This document shows positions 32,514-44,561 of a stretch of DNA of 64,000 nucleotides, one piece after another (the first letter of the stretch is position 1; every line of letters begins with the position of its first letter). The position numbers and the translations under genes are program-made. Source of the stretch: Talinum fruticosum (lineage: Eukaryota > Streptophyta > Magnoliopsida > Caryophyllales > Talinaceae); NCBI GenBank assembly GCA_021018815.1, contig JAITYX010000042.1, forward strand, positions 4,888,001 through 4,952,000, written 5' to 3'. A model generated the notes under the pieces. It saw only the letters and a program-made list of their open reading frames with translations, ran no database searches and had not been told where the DNA came from.

Positions 32514-34307
32514 CTAAAAACTAGAAGTGGGTTGAAGAGCAACCGAAGTAGAAGCATATTGTCTCTCCACAGCTTCTATCAACTTGTTGGCTATTGCACT
32601 TGCGTAAACTGATGATCCTTCAGATATCTGCTCAAAACAGAAATAACTTTTAGACTAATTAAAGATCAAGATACGCTATCTATATTTAAAAAATCCCGCA
32701 CATTCTCATATGAGATAGTCCCATGTTAAAGCAATCTCATGAGACCGTCTCATCTAAGACAAACCGAGTAAGGGGCAAAAGGGAGGAACCTTGGAGTTGA
32801 AAAGATAGCTGTAGTAGTCTCCAACATGGCCACCAGCAACATGGCGAAGATCCAATTGGAGCTCATCAAGGGTCCTTGAAACAGAAAGCAAGCAATTCAC
32901 CTTGATCTTGCGTTGAACGAGCTTGATGGTCACCTCATCATCCACAATCCTAACATCGACCTCAGTGTCCTTGCACTTCCTCTGGAGCCAGGAGCTCCGG
33001 AGCTGGGTGGTGGCCAACCCATCGTAAGCCTCATCCGGGTCAGGTTTCACCAAAGCCGGCCCATCGACTCCTTGAACTTGATCATCTTCGCCAGCAATGG
33101 AAGATTTATCCTGATCATTCTTGACCCTCTTGAGTCTCTCCTTGGCTATCCTCTTTTTCTCAACTACGAACTTGAGCTCAGCCACTGTTCTCTTCAGCTC
33201 CAAGATGTAGTCAATGGCATACTTTACTATTGACGCCCTATCTCCCTACAAAACAAGAGGGTCATTTCCACAAGCAGTTGATGAGCGAAATCAAAATCAT
33301 CAATCACCCAAAAATCAAAGCAAAAACTCTTGAGATAATTAGTACCTTAGTGGGATTAGGGACTAAGCTCTTGAGATGCTGATACTTGTCACTGAAGTTT
33401 TGCCTTCTTTGGCGCTCAGTGACGAAATTCTTGGGACATTTACCGTCTTTCCCTTCACCCAAAATGGGATTATTCCCACTATTGAACTCAAAAATCCCAT
33501 TAACTCCATGCATATGATGATTTTCATGATGATCCCCACCTTGGTAAATCCCATACCCATTACTCATATTCTCCTCCCCATTAAAATCCATCCTACACAT
33601 TCCAAAAGAGAAGTTAAATTCCCATTCCCAGTGTTCTCATCCCTTGGCTGGGTCATACCAGTTGTATACCCTTCAGGGAGTGGTTGAAGCATAAGTTCCC
33701 TCAAAGAAGGGGAAGGCTGATGGGGCAAGTTGAGATGGAACAAGGGATCATAACCCATGCCCATCGACCCAGATGGGTTCATATTATCCCCGATTCCCGA
33801 ACCCGGATTCGGGTTAAGCTCTCCTAGCCCTAGGAACCCCATGGAAGAAGAAGAAGGTGATGATTTCCCAAAAGAGAGGGAGGAGGAGGATGCAAAAGAG
33901 CATTTGGGCAACTGGAGAAGAGTGAGGAGATCAGTGGTTGAGTTTGAGGATATGGGATTTTCATCAAAATGGGGAAAACCCATTTCAGAAACATTTGTGG
34001 GGATCCAGTTATTAGACTCACTGGTGCAATTGGGAGAGGGATTGAAGTTACCCAGATGGGAATTTTGGGTTTGTAGATGGTGGTCTAACTCCATTGAAGG
34101 ATCTAAGTCCTGGGTATTGGTGTTATGATGAAGGAGATCATGAATTTGGGGGAAATGGGGTGAAAAAGTAGTAGTTTGATCATGAGAAAACCCATTATTG
34201 TTTTCTTCAGATGGTGCAGAAGAAATAGCAGTAGCAGAGGGTGGTTGTTCTGGCATGATGTTGGGGTCAAAGCAAGAAGCCTGCTCTGTCTGATCATTGC
34301 CGTACAT
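32514..34307 (-). CDS. bHLH transcription factor of the bHLH10/89/91 (tapetum) group
   Basis: Three exons, 34307-33346, 33245-32790 and 32627-32514, give about 510 residues. The start MYGNDQTEQ is preferred to an upstream in-frame ATG because it follows a CT-rich leader. The N-terminal 290 residues are low-complexity (N, S, P). The basic region FVTERQRRQNFSDKYQHLK and helix-loop-helix (to about residue 350) straddle the first intron, at the usual site before GDRASI. E and RR of the basic region are kept, while the histidine common in E-box binders is absent, as in this subgroup. The C-terminus (about 410-495) looks like an ACT-type dimerisation domain. Members of this group act with DYT1 and AMS in anther tapetum. 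That role here is inference. One base is missing near 33,604-33,607 (plus-strand A run), where the N-terminal frame passes into the next. Confidence 0.88.
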
Positions 34308-34892
34308 TTTGTCTCTCTCTCCTTTCTCCCTCTTTTCTGCTTGTCCTTGATTTGAGGGTATCTGCACCAAGATATAGAAATGGTAAACCATCAACTAAAG
34401 AAGAGGGTGGGGTTAGGGAGGGGAATCATCAAATTTGAAGGGGATTTTGCAAGGGACCAATTAAATGAAAAATGATTGGAAGAGAAGATCGGGGGGCGAG
34501 TACCTTTCTGTTTCCCTTCATGAGATTGCAGAACCAATAAATGAATGAGAGAGAGAGAGAGAAGGGATGTTTTTGTCTTAAGGAGTTAGGGGTGAGGAAG
34601 ACAGATTATATGGAGAAGGGAAGGTGGGGATGATACAGTTGGTCTATAAGGGAACATATCAATTTTCTTTTATCTTTTTTCCCTTTTCTTGGGATTTTTT
34701 TGAAGGGTTTGATTGGCAGGCTAAGGATATTTTAAGTAAACTTAACTAACCCATTTTGAGATCCATATAAGTTTTAAGAGAATCTAATATAATAGAGAGG
34801 ACTTGCTTGTTGGATTCGGTTTCAAATAAAAATTAATTTTAAGTTGGTTCATGTGTCGAGTTAGTATGATTTTTATGTGTTAAGTTTGGATT
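34308..34892. other. bHLH promoter and leader region
   Basis: Upstream of the minus-strand bHLH start. It contains a short GA run (plus strand, about 34,547-34,562) and pyrimidine-rich sequence on the gene's strand, consistent with a leader. A TATA box could not be fixed. Confidence 0.3.
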
Positions 34893-35076
34893 TGGATCCT
34901 ATTTCATTTAATTGTAAAGAGTTATACAGTTATCTTCATTTAGTTTTAACTTATATTTTATAGTTTCTTACAACTCTTTATATTTTCTTACAGCTCACTA
35001 CATCTTTTTTAACTAATTTAATAACTATTTTACAACTCATTACAATTCCTTACAACTTACAATAGAATAGGGTTGG
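34893..35076. mobile_element. MITE, copy B of the local family
   Basis: It begins GGATCCTATTTCATTTAATT and ends ACAATAGAATAGGGTTGG, inverted relative to each other, with interior words CTTACAACTCTTTATATTTT. It is followed by further sequence of the same family in the opposite orientation (GTTGTAAAGAGTTTTAAGG) before copy C, so copies B and C may be a nested or head-to-head cluster. Confidence 0.5.
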
Positions 35077-35199
35077 TTGTAAGATGTAAGATGTAAGTTG
35101 TTATCTATAATGAGCTTTAAGTAGCTCTAAGATTATTGTAAAATTAGTTATAAAGTTGTAAAGAGTTTTAAGGAATTATAAGAAGTTGTAAAGTAAAAC

Positions 35200-35417
35200 T
35201 AAGGTCATGTTCCATTTAGTTTTAGCTTACAACTTTTTATAACTCGCTACAACTTCTTACAAGAACTATTTTACAACTCTTTACAACTCCATACAAATTC
35301 TTACAACTCTTTATACTTTTGCTTACAACTCTTTATATCTTTTTACAGCCTTACCTCAATGAAAAAACTTATATCTAAATAAAACAACTTACAACTAAAT
35401 GAAACGTATAACCTTAG
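35200..35417. mobile_element. MITE, copy C of the local family
   Basis: This is the best preserved member. It starts CTAAGGTCATGTTCCATTTA and ends AAATGAAACGTATAACCTTAG, which are imperfect inverted repeats (shared CTAAGGT and CATTTAGTT). The interior is rich in TTACAACTC. It has no coding capacity. Confidence 0.65.
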
Positions 35418-36767
35418 TCATTTTAATAAGAATTAATTTTATTTTCAAAATCCTCTTATTTTTGTGTTTCTTTCAGCTAGTCATTGTACTTTGGATCGAC
35501 TTTAGATTTGTTCTCAATGGACCCAACAAAAAAATTTGTATTAAACCATAAGGAATAACACTTGAGTGAGAAAGGCAAGGGGATGAGGGAAAAGAGAAGG
35601 CAGTTTGTTACCCAAGAATGCTCTCTCGCTCTCCCCTCAACCCCAAGTAGGTAGGCGTAGGGCCAACCTCAGACTGCTTCTGCTGTTCTGCACTGCTACT
35701 TCCCACAGTAGGCTCAGGTGCGTCCTTCAATCTCTGCAGCTCTGATTTTGTTTCTTTGTTTGACCCTCTCCTTTCCTCTCCTCTACTCTTCTCTCCTCTC
35801 CTCTCTTCCCCCTCTTTTATCCATACATGGCTATCTTCATTAGAATTCAGAATACAATCATTTCACAACTATGCATGTTAATTACGCTTCTCTTTATCCT
35901 CTTTCCAATAATATTATGAAAAATACAGTACTGTGGTTAGAGTGCATGCAATTGGCTGTTATCTCAATTAATTACCTTATTATATCTAATTTTCTCATCA
36001 ACTATATACGTCTTTCAACGTAAAATATCAAACATTTTCATTCTCCTTTTCCCTCAACTATAAATCTTTACTTATGCAAATAAGATACATTAAACTATAC
36101 AATGACAATGACCCGAATTATAGATGATGACAGATAGACTAAAGGTGGTGTAGCTTAAACAATTCATGTATGGATGTATTACGTATTTGCATATAGTTGA
36201 GTATAATATATGGTTTCTTGGAAAAACAATGGTATAAATATGTTGTCACATAAATTATGGATGTGGGGTCGAGTTTTTTTTTTTTTTTTTTGATTGAGGG
36301 GTAATTATCTAATAAATAGTTAATTATTATTTGTAAGGGTCAATTAATATTTCATCTGTCCTGTATTTATTACATTGTTAATGTGTTACATAATTTTACA
36401 AGTGACAAGTAATATGGGAGAGATGGAGTATATTGTTAATGTGTTACACTGCATGGATTGAGATTGAAAAAACAGAAGAAAAATGACCAAACCATGGATA
36501 TATAATATCCATAAGCTGAGGAATGAGGATACTCATTATTATTCACAATATTTCGTGGACCGTCATCTTCCCCACCCTTTTTACCCGATCAAAGATGTTT
36601 GTTATCATTCCCTTTTCCTAACCAGGGTTATCCCAGTTCTCATAACATATGGAAGCTTGATTTTATAAATGGGTATTGGCTATCATTTCTTTCTATTTTA
36701 CAGTAATTTCTAAAATGAATAATTATAGAAGCTTTAAGTTGGACTCAAAATAAGGGTTTATTAGAAA

Positions 36768-36976
36768 TGATATTTATAATAACATTTTTGTAATAATTTT
36801 CATCTTATTTCAACTTATTTCATCTATAATAGCTAATCAATTCATCTGATTTCGCATATCAACTCATAACATTTATAACACAGCTTAATCATATCGAGTC
36901 GTTTTAGCTCATTTCTACTCATTTCATCTATAATAGTTATAACAATTAATTTTAACGTTAGTTTTAAACGGACCCT
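36768..36976 (+). repeat. Dispersed repeat, copy 1 (TTTTCATCTTATTTCAACTT type)
   Basis: The segment contains ATTTTCATCTTATTTCAACT, ATCTATAATAGCTAATCA, GCTCATTTCTACTCATTTC and ends ACGGACCCTAAATAAG. A diverged copy in the same orientation lies about 365 bases downstream. The first half also resembles the second half, so the unit may itself be duplicated. Confidence 0.5.
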
Positions 36977-37134
36977 AAATAAGCATGTATGCATAAGAGA
37001 ACTTTATAAAGAGATATCTATACGATTATATTGAGTGAGAGAATCTTATGGAGAGAATCTTATTAATTAATTATGCGAGTTTCTCAATCAAAAAAGATAG
37101 AGGATTAATTTGGTAGAATTACAATTTTAAGGGT

Positions 37135-37372
37135 ATATCCAGCATTTATTATAATTTTCATCTCATTTTAGCTCATTTAAGCTTTTTGTAACTCATTTCA
37201 ACTACAACAACTAATCATTTCAGCTCATTTCACGTCATTTTAACTTATTTTATCTAAAACAGTTGACTACTTTCAACCCATAAAAGTTATAACAGACCAA
37301 TCATTTTAATTTATTTCAACTTATTTTAATTAAAACAGTTTATTTTAACCGCTATTTTAAATAAGCCTTTAA
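37135..37372 (+). repeat. Dispersed repeat, copy 2
   Basis: ATTTTCATCTCATTTTAGCT, CAACTAATCATTTCAGCTC, TTATAACAGACCAATCATT and a terminal TTTTAAATAAGCC parallel the segments of copy 1. This is probably a second member of the same transposon-derived family. Confidence 0.5.
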
Positions 37373-38348
37373 ATTTCGATTTAAAGTGAGTTTTTAGAGC
37401 CTATAAGTCACGCAATTTAAGGGGAAATTATGGCAAGTGATGATGAGGTGGTTTAGGTTGTCTGAATAAAACAGAATTCAAAGCATAAGAAGAAGTGGGG
37501 CCCTCGCTGATTAGGAAAGATATTCCATGCAAATGACGAGTCTGAACTAACTCTTCCCCTTTTTAACTGTTTTTAAATAAATTTTTTTTATAAAAAAAGA
37601 ATTGATTTATTCTGTTTTTGGGTAGGTGAGAGCGAAATTTCAGTTATTTTTTAAAAATTTAGAAGTCCAAAACCAAGGAGGTTAGTTTGGAAATTTGATA
37701 ATTCAATCAGGTAAGATCATGGGAAAAGGATGGCTGCTAAGTTAAAAGAAATCAGTGCAATGCTTTTTTCCTCACCTTATTTTTGCTAAAACTTGAGATG
37801 GTTTATGTCGCAATTTTAAAAATAATGAATATTTTTATTTGGGTTGTGGATGTTACTAAGAATTTTTCCCTTTTTTTCATTGGTAAAAACAAATTATATA
37901 ATTGGGAGACTATATATGATTGATCAAAACGGTCTCTTCACATTTTCAAAATAAAGAAAGAATTGTACATTAGTTGTATTTGCCATTGTCCAACCTCAAC
38001 CGATGCCCGAATAAACTTGGGATCATTTAATTATAAAGATTTCTTTTGGGGTCTTTTTATTAAAATATTACTCGGATTAAGTCAAGTTTTTTAACGAGTA
38101 CAACTTATATATATTCTTCTAACAATATGGTAGATCTATACTATAGGAAAAGTATATTTATACTTGGGGAATGCACAACTTTAGTTGCATCTAAAATCAG
38201 TGTCATTATGATTGCATCTAAAAAAATAAAATTAATTATATCCTATCTAAAAAAATCCTTAAATTTTGTCCACTGGTGCAAATCAAGATGAAATAAACTC
38301 AGAAGTAGATACCCTTGTTAAAATTTCTACCTGGATCCACCACTGTTT

Positions 38349-39162
38349 TCAACATCCACAAAAACTTTGGATAGCAACAACAGCAACTGTAACAAGAGAT
38401 GCATAAGCAGAATTAGGCAACTTCTGAACCATTTTTCCCACACCTGGGACACCCTCAGTCGATTTCCTCGTTGCTAGAGGCAAGCGTTGGCGCCGCCACC
38501 AGAGTGATGATCAATCCCTTGCTAACCACCGAGACTGTATCGATTGTTAGCTCTCGCATAAACTTGGTAAATTCTTCACGGTCGAGCTTTCCATCAAGGT
38601 TCATGTCATACTCCTGCAAAGTGTCACGGAACAATGTTAGAAGACATATACATAAGCTGTTGTGCGTCATGTGCTGTCGAGAAAAGGCTATCAGATATTG
38701 GATGGGTCAATGACCCGACAACTGAGACATTTTACTATAGTCAACTATAACATCGAGTGAGAAACTAAGACAGTAATCTTGGGATGGACAATGTGTAATA
38801 ATTAGGCACAATCGAAATAGTCCACCAATATATATATATATATGACAGTATATTGTGATTGAGAACAAGTGTAGTACCTGCAGTAAGGCTCTATCTTTGT
38901 CTTTTGAAGGAGGATCAAAGTGAGGCCCTGGTAAATGCTTATTGATATCACTGCAAGCAACACGACAATCCCAGAAATTTGATGAAAAATCGGGAACTCA
39001 ACTCGTGTAGATTTGAAGCACAGGGAAGCGTTTCAACGTACTTGTAGGCCAGCAGAACAGCTATATAGAGTTCTTCGAATGACAGAGTACTACCATATCC
39101 TTTCACTTGATCAAATACTTTGTCTGTTATCTTCTTGATTTGCTTCTGCCTCCATTTCCTGC
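38349..39162 (-). CDS. EF-hand calcium-binding protein, 5' exon not found
   Basis: Three exons are visible: about 39162-39042 (acceptor 39162 or 39158), 38950-38878 and 38613-38349. They encode KITDKVFDQVKGYG, FEELYIAVLLAYNDINKHLPGPHFDPPSKDKDRALLQ in pieces, then the canonical EF loop DMNLDGKLDREE. The tail is hydrophobic (GLIITLVAAPTLA) and GVPGVGKMVQKLPNSAYASL follows. This matches a plant EF-hand family that includes, from memory, AT1G64850. A calcium-responsive role at a membrane is inference. Near 38,475 the frame must shift by +1 (or -2) to enter the conserved tail. This is not an obvious homopolymer. No initiator exon was recognised between 39,163 and 41,383, so the gene is partial here or has a distant first exon. 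Confidence 0.7.
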
Positions 39163-40559
39163 CTATAGAAAACAGTAACCTTTGCTCCGTCAACAAGGAC
39201 AAGGCGTTATACATATTACAGATTATCTCCACGTTTTCATAGAGCTAAAAGTGTCAATATTGGCCTGCTTTCAACAAAATGTCACAATAGCCTTCACTTT
39301 GGAGTTTGGATAATATTACCACATTTTACCCTCAAGCTTAGCTCACAGTGTACAGACAAAAGGGAAACTGTGTTACTCAGGAACAAGAAACTATAGAAGC
39401 ACAGGGCTAGTCAATCAATTTAAAAGGTTAGAGCCATTCATCGAATGCAAATCCGATCCAAAAAAAAGGGAACCTCTTTAGAATTCGATTTTATGTCATG
39501 GAAGTGTACATTAAACTGGGCTCTTTAAAATTGGCACAACTATGGGATATTGGCCTCGATGGTTTAAACACTTTTTAAACTTTGACGATCAAGAAAATAT
39601 ATAGGATGGACAATGGATTTACACAACCTTTTTCAAAGGGCAAAACCTCAATACCAGCACACATTTCACTACATTTGAATGAGAGAAACATATGTAAATT
39701 TATGGAACTTGCAAAATCAGAGAAAAAAGAACTTATACAGTGAGGGATTGGTGATGTGTTTCACCTTGAAATTTGTCAAGAATTTGACCAATCACCCGCT
39801 TAAAGACTCAGCAAAGTACTGCAATGGCTGTAACTCCAAAATATCGATCAAGAGAGAGAGATGATAGCCATGATTCATATTTTAATATTCAGAATGAAAA
39901 TGAGGGCGGCAGCCAGAGATAGACGTAGGTTTATGAAATTTTCAACCCACTTTCGAAGGCGACATTTCGAAGCTTTCGGTTGTGATCCCCTCTTTGATAT
40001 TATCGCCTACTTTTGTTCCGTGAAGTTCATTTGTGGATTTATTTTTAAAAAGAAGGTAAGTGCGCTGATCTACTGGGTTATTTGCGGTATTTGTAGAAAA
40101 TCAGTAATTGGCTATGTATGTAGCAAGTGAGCTTGTATAGTTGGCAGTTCTTCTTAGAGATTTTCATATTACAGTAGTGTGTCCTTTTTTTTTTTAGGAG
40201 GAGTGCATAATCACTCGATTAAGTCTAATGGAGGTCTAACTTTATCTTTAGGATCATAAGAGCCTGCTAAGAGTTCATGACTTTCACTAAAGAAGTTGTA
40301 GCTATCAGGATTCATGAATCTGGAGGGAGTATGAAACTCTACTCCTATATCAATTAAACTAACTTTTGGTCATTTGTGAAACTTGAAGCGTATGTACATC
40401 TCATTTTAAAAATATGATTTATTATTTTGGTAGGTGAGAATGTTAATTTATAAATTCTCATTATGATATTCCAATTATTTAATACGAACGAGTAATGGAT
40501 ATATTAACTAATCTAGATATATATTGGTATATTAAATTGATACTAACACAAAGTAGTTT
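39163..40559. other. Region expected to hold the 5' end of the EF-hand gene
   Basis: No clear exon. An open frame of 89 codons on the plus strand (39,861-40,130) is arginine-rich at first but shows no family resemblance and I do not call it a gene. A T run lies near 40,185. Confidence 0.3.
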
Positions 40560-40716
40560 AACTGATTCCATTTGACTTTAACTTACAACGTTACACTTTT
40601 TACAGCTCCTTACATTTACTTATAGTTTTTTATAACTAATTTTACAATTATGTTACAACTATTTATATCTGTTTACAATTTTACAAATCCTTACAACTAA
40701 ATGGAATAGGACCTGA
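40560..40716. mobile_element. MITE, copy D of the local family
   Basis: Begins near CTGATTCCATTTGACTTTAA and ends TTACAACTAAATGGAATAGG followed by ACCTGAAT. The right end is close to the inverted form of the other copies' left ends. The interior carries TTACAACG, CTTACATTTAC and TTACAATT words. Confidence 0.55.
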
Positions 40717-41383
40717 ATAAAAAGTTTCACCATGAAAATACAAATGTTTTCAAAAATTAATATAAACCAAATCAAATTAATAGGTGCACATACATTTATA
40801 GTTTTGTTGGTGTAAATATTTTTTTCCATTTTTATAAATACATCATTTTAAAATTTTTAAGAATAGGTTACTCATATAAAACTTATTTTTATTTCAATTT
40901 TTTTAATGCTTAATTTATGAAATCATGGGTATATTTGGAAAAAATCATATGTTTTAGTTTTGTCTAAATTTTATAAAATAAACCTTAAACATGAAAGCCG
41001 AGTTAAAAGACCCAAATCCATATCGACCAAACACTCAAACAAGTTATAAAAAATCAACTCAAAATTGAAACTAATACGACTTGAAACTAAATCTTCTTCT
41101 TCAGAATTATTTTTCAACAAATTAAAATTTATTAGATCAAAAATTATTTGACTTAAAAGACAACGTAAATCAAAAGTGAACTGAACTTAAAATCAAAATT
41201 AAACACGAATACGATCCAACTAGAAGTTAACCAAAATCCGAATGAACATTTGCAAGGTCGCCTTTGTCCCCCAAAACTACGAGAATGTTATGCGGATTAC
41301 TCAAAACCCCTTCCTGAAATCGCATCTCTTTCTCTTTCACCCACGCAGGTGGCAGCAGACAACCACCCGCCGGGAGAGCAAAA
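40717..41383. other. Intergenic DNA and tRNA methyltransferase promoter
   Basis: AT-rich with degenerate AACTCAAA/ACTTGAAAC words around 41,000-41,220. The promoter of the plus-strand methyltransferase gene must lie here, but no element stands out. Confidence 0.3.
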
Positions 41384-44300
41384 ATGGCGGCTTTAGCCCC
41401 TCACTCGGCAGTCTTTGCCCTGCCACGAGCCATTTCTCGAGCTGCTTCTCATGCCCACTTCTCTTTATTTTCTCTTTCTTCACTCTATTACCACCCTCGT
41501 CTTCATGACCCACATCACAGTAAGAATTTCAGCTGTGGCTATAATGAGTACCGTATTGGAATCAGAAATTTGTCCAGGGCTCATTACCTTCAAGAGGGAA
41601 GCACCGAGGTAACAGATTTAATCAGAAGTCCGGACCTTGTAGCTATGGAATTTGCTGAACTTAATCTCCCTCATCACTGCGAGGTTTGTTTTCCCCAAAT
41701 TCATTCATTCGTTCTTTCATTCCGTGTGTTACTCCTAATTCTTCGATGGTTTCCAGCAATTATGATATTTTGGCCCTTTTTCCTGCCGAAAAAAGCCACC
41801 ATTTTCGTTGGTATTGTCTATAACAATTGCAATTAGTTCAGTGTGTTATTAAAAAGCTAAGGAAACCAAAAATTGCTGGATAATTATTGAAAATGAGATA
41901 TTTGCTGGGTATGTAACGTATGCTTTTATTTCGAGGACAGGAGGTGGGTCATGTTCGAATTCGGCAGCATGTTAATCCTCTTAGCTCAGCTTTTTCTGTG
42001 AGTTGAATCTCCCTAATTCCCCTTTAATTGTACATATTTGGTCTCTCAGCGTTTTTGCTTTGTGTGTTTTTAGGGTATTGAACAATTATCTGAGTTATTT
42101 CTGGAACTGATAGGTGCCAGCAGAGCCACCTGATTGGAATGATGTGTTTAAGGACCCATTATTGCCGCTGATGGTTGATATTGGCTGTGGTATGGAGTGA
42201 AAGTCTTCTACTTATATGACTGATTGATTGTACTTTATCTTAAGTGTTTATTCTTTTCGTTTGATGGCTTATACTACATTGAGTTCACATGCTCGCTTGA
42301 AAAAATGGCTTATGTGCAAGCATAATATTCCAGAAATGTTTTTTGGGTTCATTTTGCTATCATATGTTGGGATTGATGAAGAGAGAAAGAAACATGGGAT
42401 CAGAAGGGAAGAACACTATAAATTGTTAACATCTTGAAAAATATTTGAGTAAGAGTGGTATGCTACATTGTCAATTTTTTACCGGTATTTTGTTGTCAAT
42501 CAATCTGGCCTACCTCCAGTTTTACAACTGGCCCAACTGCCCAACCTACCTCCCCTCTACTTTCTTGCCCGAAGCTTGAAAGCACACTGCGTTAGCCTGT
42601 AAATCGTTGTCCTGGTCTTGTGGTTGTGGCACAAGGATATGCAACAATGAGCTAGCATGCATGTCGATACTTCATTGAGTTTCTAGTTAATTGGGAAAAT
42701 AACCGTAACAATTAGATGAATATGTTGATTTTCTGGTGAAAGGTTGTTTAGTGCACAGTTGCTTTTCTGGTGTAATAAGGTCTCCTCATACTTATCCATA
42801 GATCTTTGCATGACAACAAGATCATGTTTTAATGCTTGACACTAGTGATATTTCAGGTAGCGGCAGATTCCTCTTATGGCTTGCCAAAAAGAATTCCAGT
42901 TCTAAGAATTATCTGGGGCTTGAAATACGCAAAAAGTATGGGAATACATATCTGGGTAACTTCTGCTTCTGCTTTCAGTTTTTGCTTGCTGGTTGGCTGG
43001 TGGCTGCATTTTATTGAGGATGAGCATTTAAGTTAGTCTGGAATATCTTCTATCGTGCAGTTGGTTAAGCGTGCTAATTTTTGGGTGAAGGAACTGGATC
43101 TTTTTAATGCGTAAGAATCCCTGAGCATCTTTTGTTTTTTTGAATTTAAAATAGCACGAAGGAAACTATGGCATTTTTCTGGCTGATCATGCATTACTTA
43201 TGCTTCAGGCATTTCATATTTGCCAATGCTACAATTTCTTTCGAGCAATTGGTGTCCTCTTATCCTGGGCCATTGGTTTTTGTTTCTATCCTGGTGAGTT
43301 GACCCAATGCAGTATGCTATCTTATCCTGTATCACCCAAATGTTACCTTCTTCATATTAGGCATTATAGCTTATTTTATGGCATTATCCTGCTGTGCTGT
43401 TTCTGATGCTTTCTGAGCAAATCGTATGCATACTGGTTGCAGTGTCCAGATCCTCACTTTAAGAAAAGGCATCATAAAAGAAGGGTTTTACAGAAGCCGT
43501 TAGTTGACTCTATTCTCAATAACTTGAAAGCAGATGGACAGGTAATTTGGTGCAATAAGCCATCAGCCTTTGTTTTTTCTGGCCATCAATACAATTGCTG
43601 AAGCTCCCTGTAATTGAGTTGGAATTTGCTACGCCTTGATTCTCTTTATCTACATTTTCTACAATAGAACTTTAATCTTCTTTTTCGGCCAATACACTAC
43701 CTGCCTGTGTTGCTGGTGGAAACTAAATAATTTGGAGACCGAGTTTATATGGAAGTCCCTGTACGTTTATCCTAGCTTTTTGCCTGTCTATGTTATCACT
43801 GACACGATGATTCAATCGGAAAACTTGGACCAGAGCCCAACAAGGAAAAGGAGGGGTTTGGGCGGACACGTGCAGGCTTGTCATGTTATCATGTTCATGT
43901 TTTCCTGTTTAGTAAATTAGTCAGACACTCACTCAGCAGAAATTTCTCAGTGAGGGTTTGCAGGTTTTGATATGGGGCCTCAATGGTTGTCTACTGGGCA
44001 TCCATACTTTAATTAAGGAGATCCCTCTTTTTCCTTTTGGGTTGTATAGTTGCAGATTCCCCTGTCCGTTCATTCCTTGAATGTTGTACAAACCAATAGC
44101 TCAATACCTAACAGCCTAAATCCGTTATAGCTTTTAAATTTGGTGGCATTCGGCATTCCCATCCCTCCTTTTACTACCCTAGCATACTGCAACTCTCTTA
44201 GCTATGTTTTGTCAATCACTAACCATTCAGAGACAGAGTAGTGGAAGTCAGAACGAGAGTTTTTCTTTTTCCTTCTTTTTGTGCCTCCCAGAGATTTGTT

Positions 44301-44561
44301 TAAATTCTCAAGCTGTCTTTCATCCCTCAGGTATTTGTACAATCTGATGTGCTTGAAGTGGCAGCTGACATGCGAAATCAGTTTGATGGCATGCCAGATA
44401 TGCTACACATCGATGCAGTAAACCCTATTTTTGGTTGTGATCCTGATGGATGGCTTCTGAAAAATCCCATGGGGATTAGGACTGAGAGGGAGATTCATGC
44501 GGAACATGAAGGTTCTAAAATATACAGAAGATTGTATCAGAAAAGGGCATGGTCAGACTAG
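41384..44561 (+). CDS. tRNA (guanine-N7-)-methyltransferase, TrmB family, probably organellar
   Basis: The enzyme methylates N7 of G46 in tRNA variable loops using S-adenosylmethionine. Eight exons, 41384-41683, 41941-41997, 42114-42189, 42857-42935, 43061-43110, 43209-43293, 43443-43541 and 44331-44561, give about 325 residues. The first 60-70 residues are rich in A, S, R and H and lack the fold, so a transit peptide is likely. The SAM-binding motif DIGCGSGRF is at about 141-149. LEIRKK and LVKRANFW follow, and the family signature CPDPHFKKRHHKRR spans the start of exon 7. Exon 4 ends in an A run of five (42931-42935), one short of the phase needed to join LVKRA, so one A is probably missing. 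It resembles AT5G17660, whose Arabidopsis neighbours are also present nearby. Confidence 0.9.

Larger units (their letters stand above)
35418..38348. other. Long intergenic region with related repeats
   Basis: No gene is supported. At about 35,560-35,830 there is a less AT-rich patch ending in CTCTCCTTTCCTCTCCTCTA-type pyrimidine repeats. At 36.8 and 37.1 kb lie two related repeats, listed separately. The remainder is AT-rich and unrecognised. A T run of about 18 lies near 36,275. Confidence 0.35.

Noticed and set aside
39861..40130. 89-codon plus-strand frame, arginine-rich at first
   Set aside because: No family resemblance, no supporting splice structure, and composition typical of chance frames.
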